DNA of 64,000 nt from CAWAHD01 sp963781785 (lineage in GTDB: Bacteria; Planctomycetota; Planctomycetia; Isosphaerales; Isosphaeraceae), in contig CAWAHD010000004.1 of NCBI GenBank assembly GCA_963781785.1, positions 834,099-898,098 on the forward strand, written 5' to 3'. Shown here piece by piece: positions 1 through 8,620 of this stretch (position 1 is its first letter; every line of letters starts with the position of its first letter). The notes under the pieces are model-generated. The model saw nothing but the letters and a program-made list of their open reading frames with translations. It did no database searches and was not told the DNA's origin. The position numbers were made by a program, and so were the translations under genes.

Positions 1-1027
1 CCTTCCTGCGGTACCACGCCCAGGCGCGTTCGCGGTAGGCGTAGGAATAAGTGGGATCCCGTCGGATGGCCTCGCTGTGGTCGGTGATGGCATTGTCATA
101 TTCCTTCTTCCCGGACCAGGCTATGCCACGGTTGTTGTAGGCGAGCGCGTCCTTCGGGTTGAGCCGGATCGCCGCGTTCAGGTCGGGGATCGCCTTGTCG
201 TACTCTTTTTTGGCGAGCCGGACGGCTCCTCGGCTGTTATAGGCCATCGCGAACCTGGAGTCGAGTCGGATCGCCTCGTCCAGGTCCACGATCGCCTTGT
301 CGTATTCCTGTTTGTCGTACCACGCGAGGCCGCGGTTGCGGTGACTGACCGCGTCCTTCGGGTCGAGCCGGATGGCGTCGCCGAAGTCGGCGATTGCCCT
401 GTCGTATTCTTTCTTCTTGTACCAGGCATTGCCGCGGTTGCTGTAGGCGAGTGGGTATTTGGGGTCGAGCCGGATCGCCTCGTCGTAGTCGGCGATCGCC
501 TTGTCGTATTCTTTCTTTCCATACCAGGCCATGCCGCGGCTGCACCAGCAGATCTCGTCGGCCGGCGTGAGTCGAATGGCCTGTTCGTAGTCGGCGATCG
601 CCTTGTCGAGTTCCTTCTCGTACCGCCAGAGATGCCCCCGGCGGATGTAGGCCATCGCGCGGTTCGGGTTGATGCGGATCTCGCTCGTGAAGTACTCAAT
701 CGCCTGGTCGTACGGGATGACCCAGTCCGTCGTCATCCAGCCCGCCGCGCCTGTCTGTTCAGCCTGGAGCCAAAGCCAGCGGTCGTGGACGTGCTCGACC
801 CGGTAAACGCGGCAGACTCTTCTCTTTCGCCCGAGCGCAGTCGTTTCGACGTTCTCATTGTCGACGACTTCTTTGCCGACTCGCAGAACGGCGCCGAACT
901 TGGTGATGACGCGCTTGCCGAGCCAGTCCTGGGAGTTGTGCGTCGGGGACTCCTGAGCGTTTGCCGGGACCGCGAGCGCCAGAAGCAACCAGGCCAACCA
1001 CGGGCTGATGAAACGTCGGCATTCCAT
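1..1027 (-). CDS. Exported TPR-repeat protein (3' end outside window)
   Basis: Reading from an ATG at 1027 the minus strand stays open to the window edge (about 342 codons). The N-terminus is a short basic start followed by a hydrophobic stretch (WLAWLLLALAVPANA) with an Ala-X-Ala-like cleavage site, so the protein is probably exported. Residues about 30-110 form an SH3-like region (starting DWLGKRVITKFGAVLRVG) that also occurs in the paralogous gene at 1878-3482. It is followed by tandem 34-residue TPR units of the form YDKAIADYDEAIRLDPK that run out of the window. TPRs are protein-interaction scaffolds; no enzymatic motif is seen. The partner is unknown. The two paralogues in tandem suggest a local duplication. 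Confidence 0.85.
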   Translation of the reverse strand, partial: MECRRFISPWLAWLLLALAVPANAQESPTHNSQDWLGKRVITKFGAVLRVGKEVVDNENVETTALGRKRRVCRVYRVEHVHDRWLWLQAEQTGAAGWMTTDWVIPYDQAIEYFTSEIRINPNRAMAYIRRGHLWRYEKELDKAIADYEQAIRLTPADEICWCSRGMAWYGKKEYDKAIADYDEAIRLDPKYPLAYSNRGNAWYKKKEYDRAIADFGDAIRLDPKDAVSHRNRGLAWYDKQEYDKAIVDLDEAIRLDSRFAMAYNSRGAVRLAKKEYDKAIPDLNAAIRLNPKDALAYNNRGIAWSGKKEYDNAITDHSEAIRRDPTYSYAYRERAWAWYRRK

Positions 1028-1063
1028 GAGCCGCGTGCTCCCGTCGATTTGGTTGCGCGTTTT

Positions 1064-1259
1064 TCTCTCCCTTGCGAAGGGGGGGCCAGGGGGGGTGGTC
1101 GCGGCGCCGCCAGTCACAAGTTCGTTGCAGTGTCCTTGTTTTTCGAGGTCCCAGAATTCGGTACCAACCCGCCTGGCTGCTTCTTTGCATTGAGCGTTGC
1201 TCGCTGATAGCGCCGGGATCACCCCCCCTGGCCCCCCCTTCGCAAGGGGGGGAAAGGGA
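1064..1259. repeat. Inverted pair of G-tract repeats
   Basis: A block reading CCCTTGCGAAGGGGGG followed by GCCAGGGGGGGT lies at about 1068-1096. Its reverse complement lies at 1221-1255. The rest of the non-coding gap 1028-1404 between the two TPR genes shows no supported gene. Each copy contains a small internal palindrome around TTGCGAA. This looks like a dispersed intergenic element of planctomycete genomes, not a coding sequence. Confidence 0.6.
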
Positions 1260-1404
1260 TGGTGGCCCGCGCCGGAGTTGAATCCGGCGCAGCAAACACA
1301 GCTCCGTCGAGCGCGTCTCCGGGTCACGCTCGGGGGCACTTTGTGGTCCACCGAGGCAGGCCCTACCGTCGGCGCGACTCGGCTGCGCAACCACGAATTC
1401 ACCA

Positions 1405-1881
1405 TCAGAAGCCTCCGGGCCAGAGCCCCGTGAACCAGCGCGGCTCCAGCCGCTTGAGCTCGTTGAGCGCGAGCGTGTACTCGGGAAATGCGGGATTACC
1501 GTGGTCCCGCACCCAGCGGAAGTGGGCGAGGGCCTGGTCCGTGCGGCCCTTGAGCGCGCCTTCCAGGCCAAGGACAGTTTCTACGTCGGTGCGCTTGTCG
1601 TCATCGATCGCCGCGGCCAGAAGCGCTCGTTCGTCGATTTCTCCGCGAAGATAACGCACGATCGGACCAGGCCAGGCATCCGCGTTCGGCTTGCCGGACC
1701 CATGACGGAGAAACGCCCCCGCTTCGGCCAAGTTTCCGCCCAATCGCGCAGCGAGGTGGCCGAAGATCAAAGCGTAGGCTTGGTAGTCAACGCGGTCGCC
1801 TGACGGCTGGTCGTCCTGGCGGATCGGGAGATCGACGGCCGTCTTGAATCCGGCGACGGCGTCGCCGGCGCGCGTGATCAT
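1405..1881 (-). CDS. C-terminal domain of TPR protein (separate or frameshifted)
   Basis: The 158-residue product contains a region resembling the C-terminal part of planctomycete TPR/NlpI-like proteins: a GHLAARLGG segment, then WPGPIVRYLRGEID, then an ending with ALAHFRWVRDHGN. Its ATG (1881-1879) overlaps the TGA (1880-1878) of the upstream TPR gene in an ATGA arrangement. Either the two are translationally coupled or, in view of the many indels in this window, they are one protein split by a one-base shift near 1880. I favour a single ancestral protein because this type of domain normally follows TPR units directly. Confidence 0.6.
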   Translation of the reverse strand: MITRAGDAVAGFKTAVDLPIRQDDQPSGDRVDYQAYALIFGHLAARLGGNLAEAGAFLRHGSGKPNADAWPGPIVRYLRGEIDERALLAAAIDDDKRTDVETVLGLEGALKGRTDQALAHFRWVRDHGNPAFPEYTLALNELKRLEPRWFTGLWPGGF

Positions 1882-3482
1882 CTGGGCGATTGCGCGATGG
1901 AAATGGCGCGCGAGTCCTTGCCATCGAGCTGAATGGCCTCGGCGTAGTCGGCGAGGGCCTTGGCGTGATCGGATCTGGCGAGCCAGACATCGCCGCGGTT
2001 GACGTGGGCCTCCGCGTCCTTGGGGTTGAGCCGGATCGCCTCGGCGTCATCGGCGATCGCCCTGCGGTAGTCCTTTCTGGCGTACCGAGCCAAACCGCGG
2101 CCGGTGTAAGCGTCTGCGTTTTTGGGGTCGAGGCGGATGGCCTCGCCAAAGTCAGCGCTCGCCTTGGGGTAGTCGTGCTGGGCGTACCGGGCTGCGGCGC
2201 GGAGTTCAAAGCCGCGGGCGTCCGTTGGGTCGATTCGAATGGCCTTGTCGTACTCAGCGATCGCCTCGGCGTAGCCCTTCCTGGCGTACCAAACCGTGCC
2301 GCGTCCCCTGTAGGCGTTTGCGTAGTTCGGGTCGATTCGAATCGCCTCGTCCAGGTCGGCGAGTGCCTTGTCGGACTCTTTCATTGCGTACCAGAGGGCC
2401 GCTCGATTGCTGAAGTACCGCGCGGTCTGGGAGTCGAGCCGGATGGCTTCGTTGAATCCGGCGAGTGCTTTTTCGTAATCCTTCCTGACGAACCAGAGAT
2501 AGCCGCGCATATTATGGGGCTCTGCGGCTTTGGGGTCGAGTCGAATGGCCTCGCCGAAGTCGGCAAGCGCCTTGTCCCACTGTTCCTTGAAGAGCCAGGC
2601 GGATGCGCGGTTGTTGAAGGCAAGTGCATTCTTGGTGTCGATTCGAATGGCTGCGTCGAAATCGACGATCGCTCGATCAAATTCCTGCCTGGCGAGCCGC
2701 ACCAAGCCTCTGTTGTTGTAGCCCATCGAGAAATTGGGGTCGATTCGGATGACCTGGTCAAAGTCGGCGAAGGCCCTGTCGAGGTTCCTCTGCGCGAGTT
2801 GGACCAAGCCGCGAAAGTTGTATGCTTGTGGGTCGTTTGGATCCGCTTGGATGGCCCTTCCGTACGCACCGCTGGCCATGCGGTAGTCCCCTTTGACGAG
2901 CCAGGTGTGCCCGCGCCAGATGTAGCCGTCAGGGTTCTTGGGATCGACCTGGATGGCCGAAGTGAAGTCGGACATCGCGGCCGCGAAGTCGTGCTTGGCG
3001 CGCCGCACGCTGCCGCGTCCAATGTAGGGGACTGCGTCATCCGGGTTAATCCGGATTGCCTCTTCGTAGTCGGCGAACGCCTTGTCGTACTCGGATTTGT
3101 CGAACCAGAAACGGCCGCGGCCAACATACGCGGCGATGTTTCTGGGATTGGCGCGGATCTCGTTCGTGAAATAGTTGGCGGCCTGATCAGCGAGAATCAC
3201 CGAGTCGGACATTACCCAGCCCTGGGAGCAGCGATCCTCGTCGGAGAGCCGGAGCCAGTTCGCGTCGACTTGCTCGACGCGGTAGTTGAAACCGACGGTT
3301 CTCGAACGCTCGCGTCCAAGGCGTTCGGGCGTCTCATTGTTGGAGAGTTGCCGGTCAACATGCAGGACGACGCCCAATCTCAGGACGACCTGCTGGCCTA
3401 GCCAGCTCTGGCCACTCTGGGCAAGCGAGCGGTGGCCGCTTGCGGCGATGAACGTGATGAGCGCCGCGAAGATAAGGGGCAT
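1878..3482 (-). CDS. Exported TPR-repeat protein
   Basis: The ATG at 3482 is preferred over an in-frame ATG at 3671. It opens a clean signal peptide (MPLIFAALITFIAASG...SLAQ), while the upstream extension is encoded by a dispersed repeat rich in GGATCGGAC. The protein is then about 534 aa. Residues about 22-105 are the SH3-like region shared with the gene at 1-1027 (GQSWLGQQVVLRLGVVLHV). About eleven TPR units follow, with consensus YDKALADFDEAIRIDPKNA. No catalytic motif is visible. It is probably an exported scaffold protein. The C-terminal domain is in the next frame at 1405-1881. Confidence 0.85.
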   Translation of the reverse strand: MPLIFAALITFIAASGHRSLAQSGQSWLGQQVVLRLGVVLHVDRQLSNNETPERLGRERSRTVGFNYRVEQVDANWLRLSDEDRCSQGWVMSDSVILADQAANYFTNEIRANPRNIAAYVGRGRFWFDKSEYDKAFADYEEAIRINPDDAVPYIGRGSVRRAKHDFAAAMSDFTSAIQVDPKNPDGYIWRGHTWLVKGDYRMASGAYGRAIQADPNDPQAYNFRGLVQLAQRNLDRAFADFDQVIRIDPNFSMGYNNRGLVRLARQEFDRAIVDFDAAIRIDTKNALAFNNRASAWLFKEQWDKALADFGEAIRLDPKAAEPHNMRGYLWFVRKDYEKALAGFNEAIRLDSQTARYFSNRAALWYAMKESDKALADLDEAIRIDPNYANAYRGRGTVWYARKGYAEAIAEYDKAIRIDPTDARGFELRAAARYAQHDYPKASADFGEAIRLDPKNADAYTGRGLARYARKDYRRAIADDAEAIRLNPKDAEAHVNRGDVWLARSDHAKALADYAEAIQLDGKDSRAISIAQSPR

Positions 3483-3519
3483 CAATCGACGGTGATGGCT
3501 TGCGGCGGAACTCGAGATG

Positions 3520-3605
3520 CTCAGTGGGGCCGCCGAGAACGCAGCGCAGGCCGGACGGCACATCCGATCGGGCGGATCGGACGGATCGGACGCGGCGGCC
3601 GGCGT
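3520..3605. repeat. Dispersed ~85-bp repeat, copy 1
   Basis: The segment starts around GCCGCCGAGAACGCAGCGCAGG and continues into tandem GGATCGGAC 9-mers ending GCGGCGGCCGGCGT. It recurs in the same orientation at 48425-48506. It lies just upstream of the preferred start of the TPR gene and is probably not translated. Confidence 0.65.
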
Positions 3606-3846
3606 TGCGCTTCGCGCCAAGAACCGGTACGCTCGAGCCAAGCCATTCTTCGGTTCCATCGAGGCCTCCATGCCGTAGGATGTTCACACGGCGCTCCTAC
3701 CAGATTCCTGGGAACAGTCAAGACGAGTCGGCCTCCAGGGCTCGTGGGGGGTGCACGACGGTCTTTGCGCAGCAAAGTGGTTTTCGTTATGATGCGGTCG
3801 GGAATGCCGTTTCGTCTGGAGTCGCAACTACTGGAAGGAGCCAGGG

Positions 3847-4233
3847 ATGGCACGCGTCAAGGAACCGGCGGTCGTCAAGGATGAACTGGAAAACCTGTTG
3901 GGTGGCCTCGCCAAAGAGTTGAATCGGCGCGTCTACGGCGACGGTGGCGTCCCGTGGGGTACTAAATTCGCCGACATCGAGGAACTCGCCGTCCAGATCG
4001 GTCAGGAGATTTCCCGGGAGATGATCGAACAGGCAGTCGGTCGGCAAGCAGAGGACGTTCCTCCCGAGGCCGAAAGTTGCAGTGGGTGCGGCGGCTCGGT
4101 TGAACCGGCCGATGCTTACGAACCCAGGGGCGTGCAGACCCGAGTCGGCACGGCCCAATGGAACGAGCCCAAACGTTACTGCCGCAAATGCCGGGCAGCT
4201 TTTTTTCCCTCAGTCCCGCGCGCTCGGGATTGA
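3847..4233 (+). CDS. ISKra4-family transposase, N-terminal frame
   Basis: The ATG at 3847 follows a GGAG (3836-3839) at 7-nt spacing. The 128-residue product carries an N-terminal helical region and a four-cysteine zinc-binding motif (CSGCGG at about residue 78-83 and CRKC at about 112-115), as in ISKra4-type transposases. The frame stops at 4231-4233, but homology to the family continues in the +1 frame from about 4206, so this is the amino half of a split transposase. Confidence 0.8.
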   Translation: MARVKEPAVVKDELENLLGGLAKELNRRVYGDGGVPWGTKFADIEELAVQIGQEISREMIEQAVGRQAEDVPPEAESCSGCGGSVEPADAYEPRGVQTRVGTAQWNEPKRYCRKCRAAFFPSVPRARD

Positions 4234-5500
4234 TCAGGGGAATTACAGTCCCGAGGTGTTGAAGGCGATCGTTTACGCGGGTACGCAGTTCACGTCGTTC
4301 GCCCAGGGCAGTGGCGCGCTCAATGCGTTGGGCGGGTTGAGCGTCGCCACCAAGCAAGTGGAACGGATCACGGAAAAAATTGGGTGGGAACGTGTTGAAC
4401 AGCGTGATCAGGCCGTTGATGAGTTTTTAGCGTTACCGCTGATGGACCGCTGCAAATCACCGGTCGCAAATCCCCCGCCCCCATCGACTGTGGCGACCGT
4501 GATGATGGACGGTGGTCGCCTACAAATCCTCGATCGCAGCAAGTGTGATACTGATCAGACCGCGACCGCCGATGACGATCCATGCGATCGGAATGGGCAC
4601 TGGCGTGAGGATAAGATCGGTTTGCTGATGACGATGACCAGCAAGGTCTCAGTCAGCGATCCGTGCCCGGAAATCCCGGAGAATTTCGTCGATCCGACGC
4701 GGATACTCAAGCTCACGCGCGAGATCAAGGGGCACGTCGGAGGAGCCAAGGATGAATCAGCCGAGTCGCTCGCGCCGGAAACCAACTCGGCGGCCGAGGA
4801 GGAACAGCACCAGGACGCGGAGACCGCAAGACCCAAGCCACGGGTGCGCACGATGGTCGCGACGCGGGAGCGAGCCCAGCGATTTGGAGAAATCTTGGCC
4901 TGGGCCGCGTGGGCGCGAGGCTTCGCGGTCGCGGCTCGGAAGGCATTCGTCGCCGACGGTGCGACGGCCAATTGGACGATCCAGAAGCAATGGTTCAGCG
5001 ACTATATTCCGATTCTGGATTTCATCCATGCGCTGTCGTATGTGTTCGCGGCAGCCATCGCGGGCCGGGGATTTCGAGCAGGCTGGGAAGTGTATACGGC
5101 CTTGATTCAGCAGGTTTGGAGCGGTCGTGTTGAAGAGGTAATCTCGGCGCTCGAGATTCGACAATCGGAGTTGGGAACCCCCGAAGAAGCAGACGGTGAA
5201 ACCACCCCTCGCCGCGTCGTCGCCGACGCTTTGAGCTATCTGCGTAACAACAAGGATAGGATGCGTTACGATCAGTATCGAACGGCCGGATTACCGATCA
5301 CGTCAAGTCACATGGAATCGACGGTGAAGATGTTCAACCGACGCGTCAAGGGAACGGAGAAATTCTGGTCGGAGAAGGGTGCCGAAGCGATCTTGCAATT
5401 ACGCGCCGATCATCTGAGTGAGACAGAGCCCCTCAAGACATTCTGGGAAGACAGGCAAGAAGCAGCATCGGGGCGCCGGTATTATCGACGTACAGGCTGA
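4082..5500 (+). CDS. ISKra4-family transposase, catalytic frame
   Basis: The first ATG of this frame is 4082, but the conserved product begins near 4206 (FFPQSRALGIDQGNYSP), directly continuing the zinc-finger frame. Candidate acidic catalytic residues are in MMDGGRLQI (about 4501-4530), FVADGATANW (4948-4977) and SHMES (5305-5321), as expected for a DDE-type transposase of this family. The C-terminus has the usual LRADHLSETEPL segment and ends 32 bp before the right inverted repeat. It needs a +1 shift, or loss of one T, at the T7 run 4200-4206 to be translated with the upstream frame. Confidence 0.8.
   Translation: MGAAARLNRPMLTNPGACRPESARPNGTSPNVTAANAGQLFFPQSRALGIDQGNYSPEVLKAIVYAGTQFTSFAQGSGALNALGGLSVATKQVERITEKIGWERVEQRDQAVDEFLALPLMDRCKSPVANPPPPSTVATVMMDGGRLQILDRSKCDTDQTATADDDPCDRNGHWREDKIGLLMTMTSKVSVSDPCPEIPENFVDPTRILKLTREIKGHVGGAKDESAESLAPETNSAAEEEQHQDAETARPKPRVRTMVATRERAQRFGEILAWAAWARGFAVAARKAFVADGATANWTIQKQWFSDYIPILDFIHALSYVFAAAIAGRGFRAGWEVYTALIQQVWSGRVEEVISALEIRQSELGTPEEADGETTPRRVVADALSYLRNNKDRMRYDQYRTAGLPITSSHMESTVKMFNRRVKGTEKFWSEKGAEAILQLRADHLSETEPLKTFWEDRQEAASGRRYYRRTG
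4200..4206 (+). other. T7 run at transposase frame junction
   Basis: A run of seven T lies exactly where homology passes from frame one to frame two. Removing one T joins the zinc-finger and catalytic parts without a residue out of place (RAAFFPQSRALG). It could be a slippage or frameshift site, as used by several IS families, or a homopolymer sequencing error. Confidence 0.5.
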
Positions 5501-5553
5501 ACGCCGTGGGCTACAATCCCGGTCGTGCACCCGCTCGTGGGTGCGCAGCGTCG

Positions 5554-5849
5554 GTCAGGCTTTCCAGCCTGACGTCCCGGAGTGTCAGGCTGGAAAGCCT
5601 GACCTACGAAAACCGTCAGGCTGGAAAGCCTGACCTACGCAAACCGTCAGGCTGGAAAGCCTGACCTACGAAAACCGTCAGGCTGGAAAGCCTGACCTAC
5701 GCAAACCGTCAGGCTGGAAAGCCTGACCTACGAAAACCGTCAGGCTGGAAAGCCTGACCTACGCAAACCGTCAGGCTGGAAAGCCTGACCTACGAAAACC
5801 GTCAGGCTGGAAAGCCTGACCTACGCAAACCGTCAGGCTGGACGGGTTG
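5554..5849. repeat. Tandem palindromic repeat array 1 (31-bp unit)
   Basis: Eight full units begin at 5584, 5615, 5646, 5677, 5708, 5739, 5770 and 5801. Each is the 20-bp near-palindrome GTCAGGCTGGAAAGCCTGAC plus an 11-bp linker. Linkers alternate CTACGAAAACC / CTACGCAAACC, giving a 62-bp higher-order period. A truncated ninth unit starts at 5832, and an inverted copy at 5554-5573 caps the left side. The array fills the gap between the IS and the kinase gene, and no gene is supported in it. Confidence 0.9.
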
Positions 5850-5897
5850 ATCGAGAAAGCCCCGGTTTTCTGGCCATGCGGCCGGTCGTTGTTCCTT

Positions 5898-7276
5898 TCA
5901 CGACCGCAAGAAGATCGCGATGAGCACGATCGCGAGGAGGCCGGCCACGCCAGCGACAATCGCGAAATGAAAGAGCCAGCGCGTGTCATCGTCTCCAGTA
6001 CTCCGCACGGGGGAATGCACCGATTCCACGGGCGCCCGCGATCGCACTTTGACCGGCATCGGCGGCGCAGGTACCTGGTGGCGCGGGGCGAAGGAGGGCT
6101 CGGCGGCGCCCAGGTCTCGGAGTGAGACGCTGTCGCGACTGACCGAGGCGTCGTCGGCGAGCAGCCGGAGGTCCTCCTCGGCCAGCTCCGGCGGCGGCGG
6201 CCGGAAGCTCCGCGCGGCATCGGCCTCGGCGCCCAGGATCGCACGCACCAGAGATGGGTCTGTCCAGCGCATCAGGTCGTTGCGCAGCTCCGCACAATTC
6301 TGATACCGCTCGTCGGGGTTCTTGCTCATCAACTTCCGGACAACCGCCGCAAACGCGGCGGGCACCCCGCGCACCGGTCCTCAAGCGGCGGAGGATCCTC
6401 CATGCGCTGCTTGAAGATCTTGTTGATCATGTCGCCCCCCTCGAACGGGGCGGTGCCGGCGACGGCGAAATACATCGTGCAGCCCACGCTGTACAGATCG
6501 CTGCGGACGTCGGCCTTGGCGGCGTCGCGAAGCTGCTCGGGGCTGGCGTAGTCCAGAGTGCCGAGGACCGTGTTGGCGCGCGTGAGGCCCGTCTCGTCGT
6601 CCAGAGCACGGGCCAGCCCCATGTCCAAAAGCTTCACGTTGCCGTCCGGCGTGATCATGATATTGGACGGCTTGATGTCGCGATGCACGAGCGAGCACCG
6701 ATGGGCCGCCTCCAGGCCGTCGATCAGCTTCAGGAACAGCCGGGCCGCGTCCGGGACGCGCAACGGCCCGGCCCCTTCGTTCTTGACGTGGTCGAACAGA
6801 CTCTTTCCCGGGATGTACTCCATCACCATGAAGTGCACGTCGCCCTCTGCGCCCACCGCGATCGTGCGCGCCAGGTTGGGGTGAAAGCAGCGCTGCGAGA
6901 GCTTCATCTCGCGGTGAAACCGCCGCAGGGCGTTCTCTTCCTCTAGAGCCTTGCGCGGCGGCAGGACCTTGATGGCGGCCTGCTCCTGCTGGTCGTTGAT
7001 GGCCAGGTACACCTTTCCCATGCCGCCCTCGCCCAGAGGGCGCAGCAGGCGATAACCGCCCAGGAAAAAGCCGCGGGTGGCGCCGGAGAGAAGCTTCTTG
7101 GCCTGGTAGACGGTCAGCCGGCCGTCGTCGATGAGCCGGCGAGCCAGGCGAACCGACGCGTCGCCCTGCGGCTCCGGCTGGAGCTGAGCCTGCGCTCGGG
7201 CGACCACACCGGGAGCAACCAGGCCCGACGCGGCGACATGGGCTATGAAGTCTTCCAGCGGGATCATGGACCCCAC
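5898..7276 (-). CDS. Membrane-anchored Ser/Thr protein kinase (one frameshift)
   Basis: The N-terminal ~75 residues are a helical region (FIAHVAASGLVAPG) seen in planctomycete kinases. The kinase domain follows with the glycine loop GEGGMGKVY, lysine in AIKVL, catalytic loop HRDIKPSNI and DMGLA in place of DFG. The APE motif reads SPE. The frame breaks near 6372. The second frame resumes in subdomain XI (GVPAAFAAVVRKLMSKNPDERYQ region), then has a Pro-rich linker and one C-terminal transmembrane helix (WLFHFAIVAGVAGLLAIVL) ending at 5898. A single-base indel is the simplest explanation. The joined protein would be about 459 aa. It follows the PP2C gene on the same strand with a 98-bp gap, suggesting a kinase/phosphatase signalling pair. 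Confidence 0.85.
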
Positions 7277-7374
7277 ATCATGAATGAGTGAGACGCCTGA
7301 CGGAAAAACCCCGCGCGGGCTCTCGCCATGCGCCGTGGGGGCCGATCATCCATCCCCGTCCGGTTTGGTCTCGC

Positions 7375-8418
7375 TCATCCGCCGGCCGGAGCATCGGATG
7401 CAGGCGGCGGCAGGTCAACTTTCGAGGCGTGGACGACCAGGCAGGTGACATTATCCTTGGAATCGTTGTCCAGGGCCATGTTTTTCAGGGTGATCGCGGC
7501 CTTTTGCGGGTCGTCGACGGTACCCAGAACGCGGGCCAGGTCCTTGTCGGAGACCACGCCGGTGAGGCCGTCGCTGGCCAGAAGGAGCCGGTCGCCGGGC
7601 CGAACGTCGAGCACCCGGACGTCTTCCGGTCCGCCGCGGGCATCCTTGCTGCCAAGGTACAGATACAAGACGTTCTTGAACTTGTGGGTCGGGAGCTCTT
7701 CGGCGGTGATCGTGCCGGCGTCCAGGAGGGCGTCCGCCAGCGAGTGGTCCTTGGTGAGCTGCTCGAGCTTGCCGTCGCGCAGCCGGTAAGCGCGCGAATC
7801 GCCGATTCCGGCGACGAAGACGCGGTCGAACCGGAACAGTGCCATCACCACCGTCGTACCCATGTTCGAGAACTCGGTCACCGCGCCGGAGCTGCCCAGG
7901 ATCTCCTGGTTGACCTCGCTGACGGCGTCCCGGATCGCGTCCTTGATCCGGCCCGGCTCCGACTCGTCAGCCGTGAGCCGCCGCGCGATCGCACGGGGGA
8001 TCAGCTCGATCGCCATCAAGCTCGCCTGCTCGCCCGCTTGCTGGCCGCCCATGCCGTCGGCCACGATGAAGAGATTCGAGGACTCGAGTGTCAAAGCTTC
8101 CATCTCGCTGTTGGAGTCAGACGTGGCGTCGTGCCGGACCGAGCGGCGGCCCGGAACGAAGTAGTTGTCTTCGTTGTGCTCCCGGTAATTGCCCCGCACC
8201 GACACGACGCCGACCTTCAGCTTGAGCTGGCCTGGCAGCAGCGTGAACGAAGACATCGTGGCGTATTCCTCGGTCGCCGGGTCGACGTCGCCAGATTGGC
8301 CCCAGCGAAAAAGACTCTTGATCCAGCGAATGACTCGCGAAACCCACCTCAAGTCAGGCGCACCCTTCTCGTAAAGAAGGCCTTGGTTCTCGCTTCTTGG
8401 TTCCGCTTGGGTGCTCAC
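7375..8418 (-). CDS. PP2C-family Ser/Thr protein phosphatase
   Basis: The 347-residue protein has the PP2C metal-binding motifs in order: VRGNYREHNEDNY (about residue 75), VADGMGGQQAGE (about 120), TTVVMALFR, GIGDSRAYRLRDG and the C-terminal LLLASDGLTGVV and DNDSKDNVTCLVV. All aspartates expected for the di-metal centre are present. About 55 residues precede the catalytic domain. No membrane segment is seen. It probably reverses phosphorylation by the kinase encoded immediately downstream; the shared strand and short gap suggest co-transcription. Confidence 0.93.
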   Translation of the reverse strand: MSTQAEPRSENQGLLYEKGAPDLRWVSRVIRWIKSLFRWGQSGDVDPATEEYATMSSFTLLPGQLKLKVGVVSVRGNYREHNEDNYFVPGRRSVRHDATSDSNSEMEALTLESSNLFIVADGMGGQQAGEQASLMAIELIPRAIARRLTADESEPGRIKDAIRDAVSEVNQEILGSSGAVTEFSNMGTTVVMALFRFDRVFVAGIGDSRAYRLRDGKLEQLTKDHSLADALLDAGTITAEELPTHKFKNVLYLYLGSKDARGGPEDVRVLDVRPGDRLLLASDGLTGVVSDKDLARVLGTVDDPQKAAITLKNMALDNDSKDNVTCLVVHASKVDLPPPASDAPAGG

Positions 8419-8620
8419 GTCAATGGCTCGATGATGCGATCGATTCTGCGAATAGGCCGTTCAAAGTCGCACGCGAATTTCCTCCGCCTGGCCGCCTTCA
8501 TGTTGCATCCTCAATTGTCCGATCGATCGGCATAGGCGATTCCCTCGAACTCCCCTATCCTGATGAACGCAGACGAGAACAAGCGCGTGACAGGCGACCA
8601 CGGCGAATCTCGTTCATCAA

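Larger units (their letters stand above)
3750..5532 (+). mobile_element. ISKra4-family insertion sequence, 1783 bp
   Basis: The left end GGGTGCACGAC (3750-3760) is matched by its exact reverse complement GTCGTGCACCC at 5522-5532. Both ends abut the direct repeat GCTCGTGGG. Inside are the two transposase reading frames. A GGG-starting terminal repeat and a duplication of this length fit what I recall of the ISKra4 group, named after Ktedonobacter racemifer. Length and gene content look complete, so the element may be recent and potentially active if the two frames can be joined. Confidence 0.85.
3741..5541. repeat. 9-bp target-site duplication flanking the IS
   Basis: GCTCGTGGG is present at 3741-3749 directly outside the left inverted repeat and again at 5533-5541 directly outside the right one. 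A perfect 9-bp direct repeat abutting both inverted repeats fixes the insertion boundaries. Confidence 0.8.

Noticed and set aside
1259..1654. Plus-strand frames over the C-terminal TPR domain
   Set aside because: The minus strand shows the conserved FRWVRDHGN-type domain; the plus frames have no recognisable content.
5554..5849. CRISPR array
   Set aside because: Repeats are palindromic, but the linkers are short (11 bp) and repeated rather than unique spacers; no cas genes are present.
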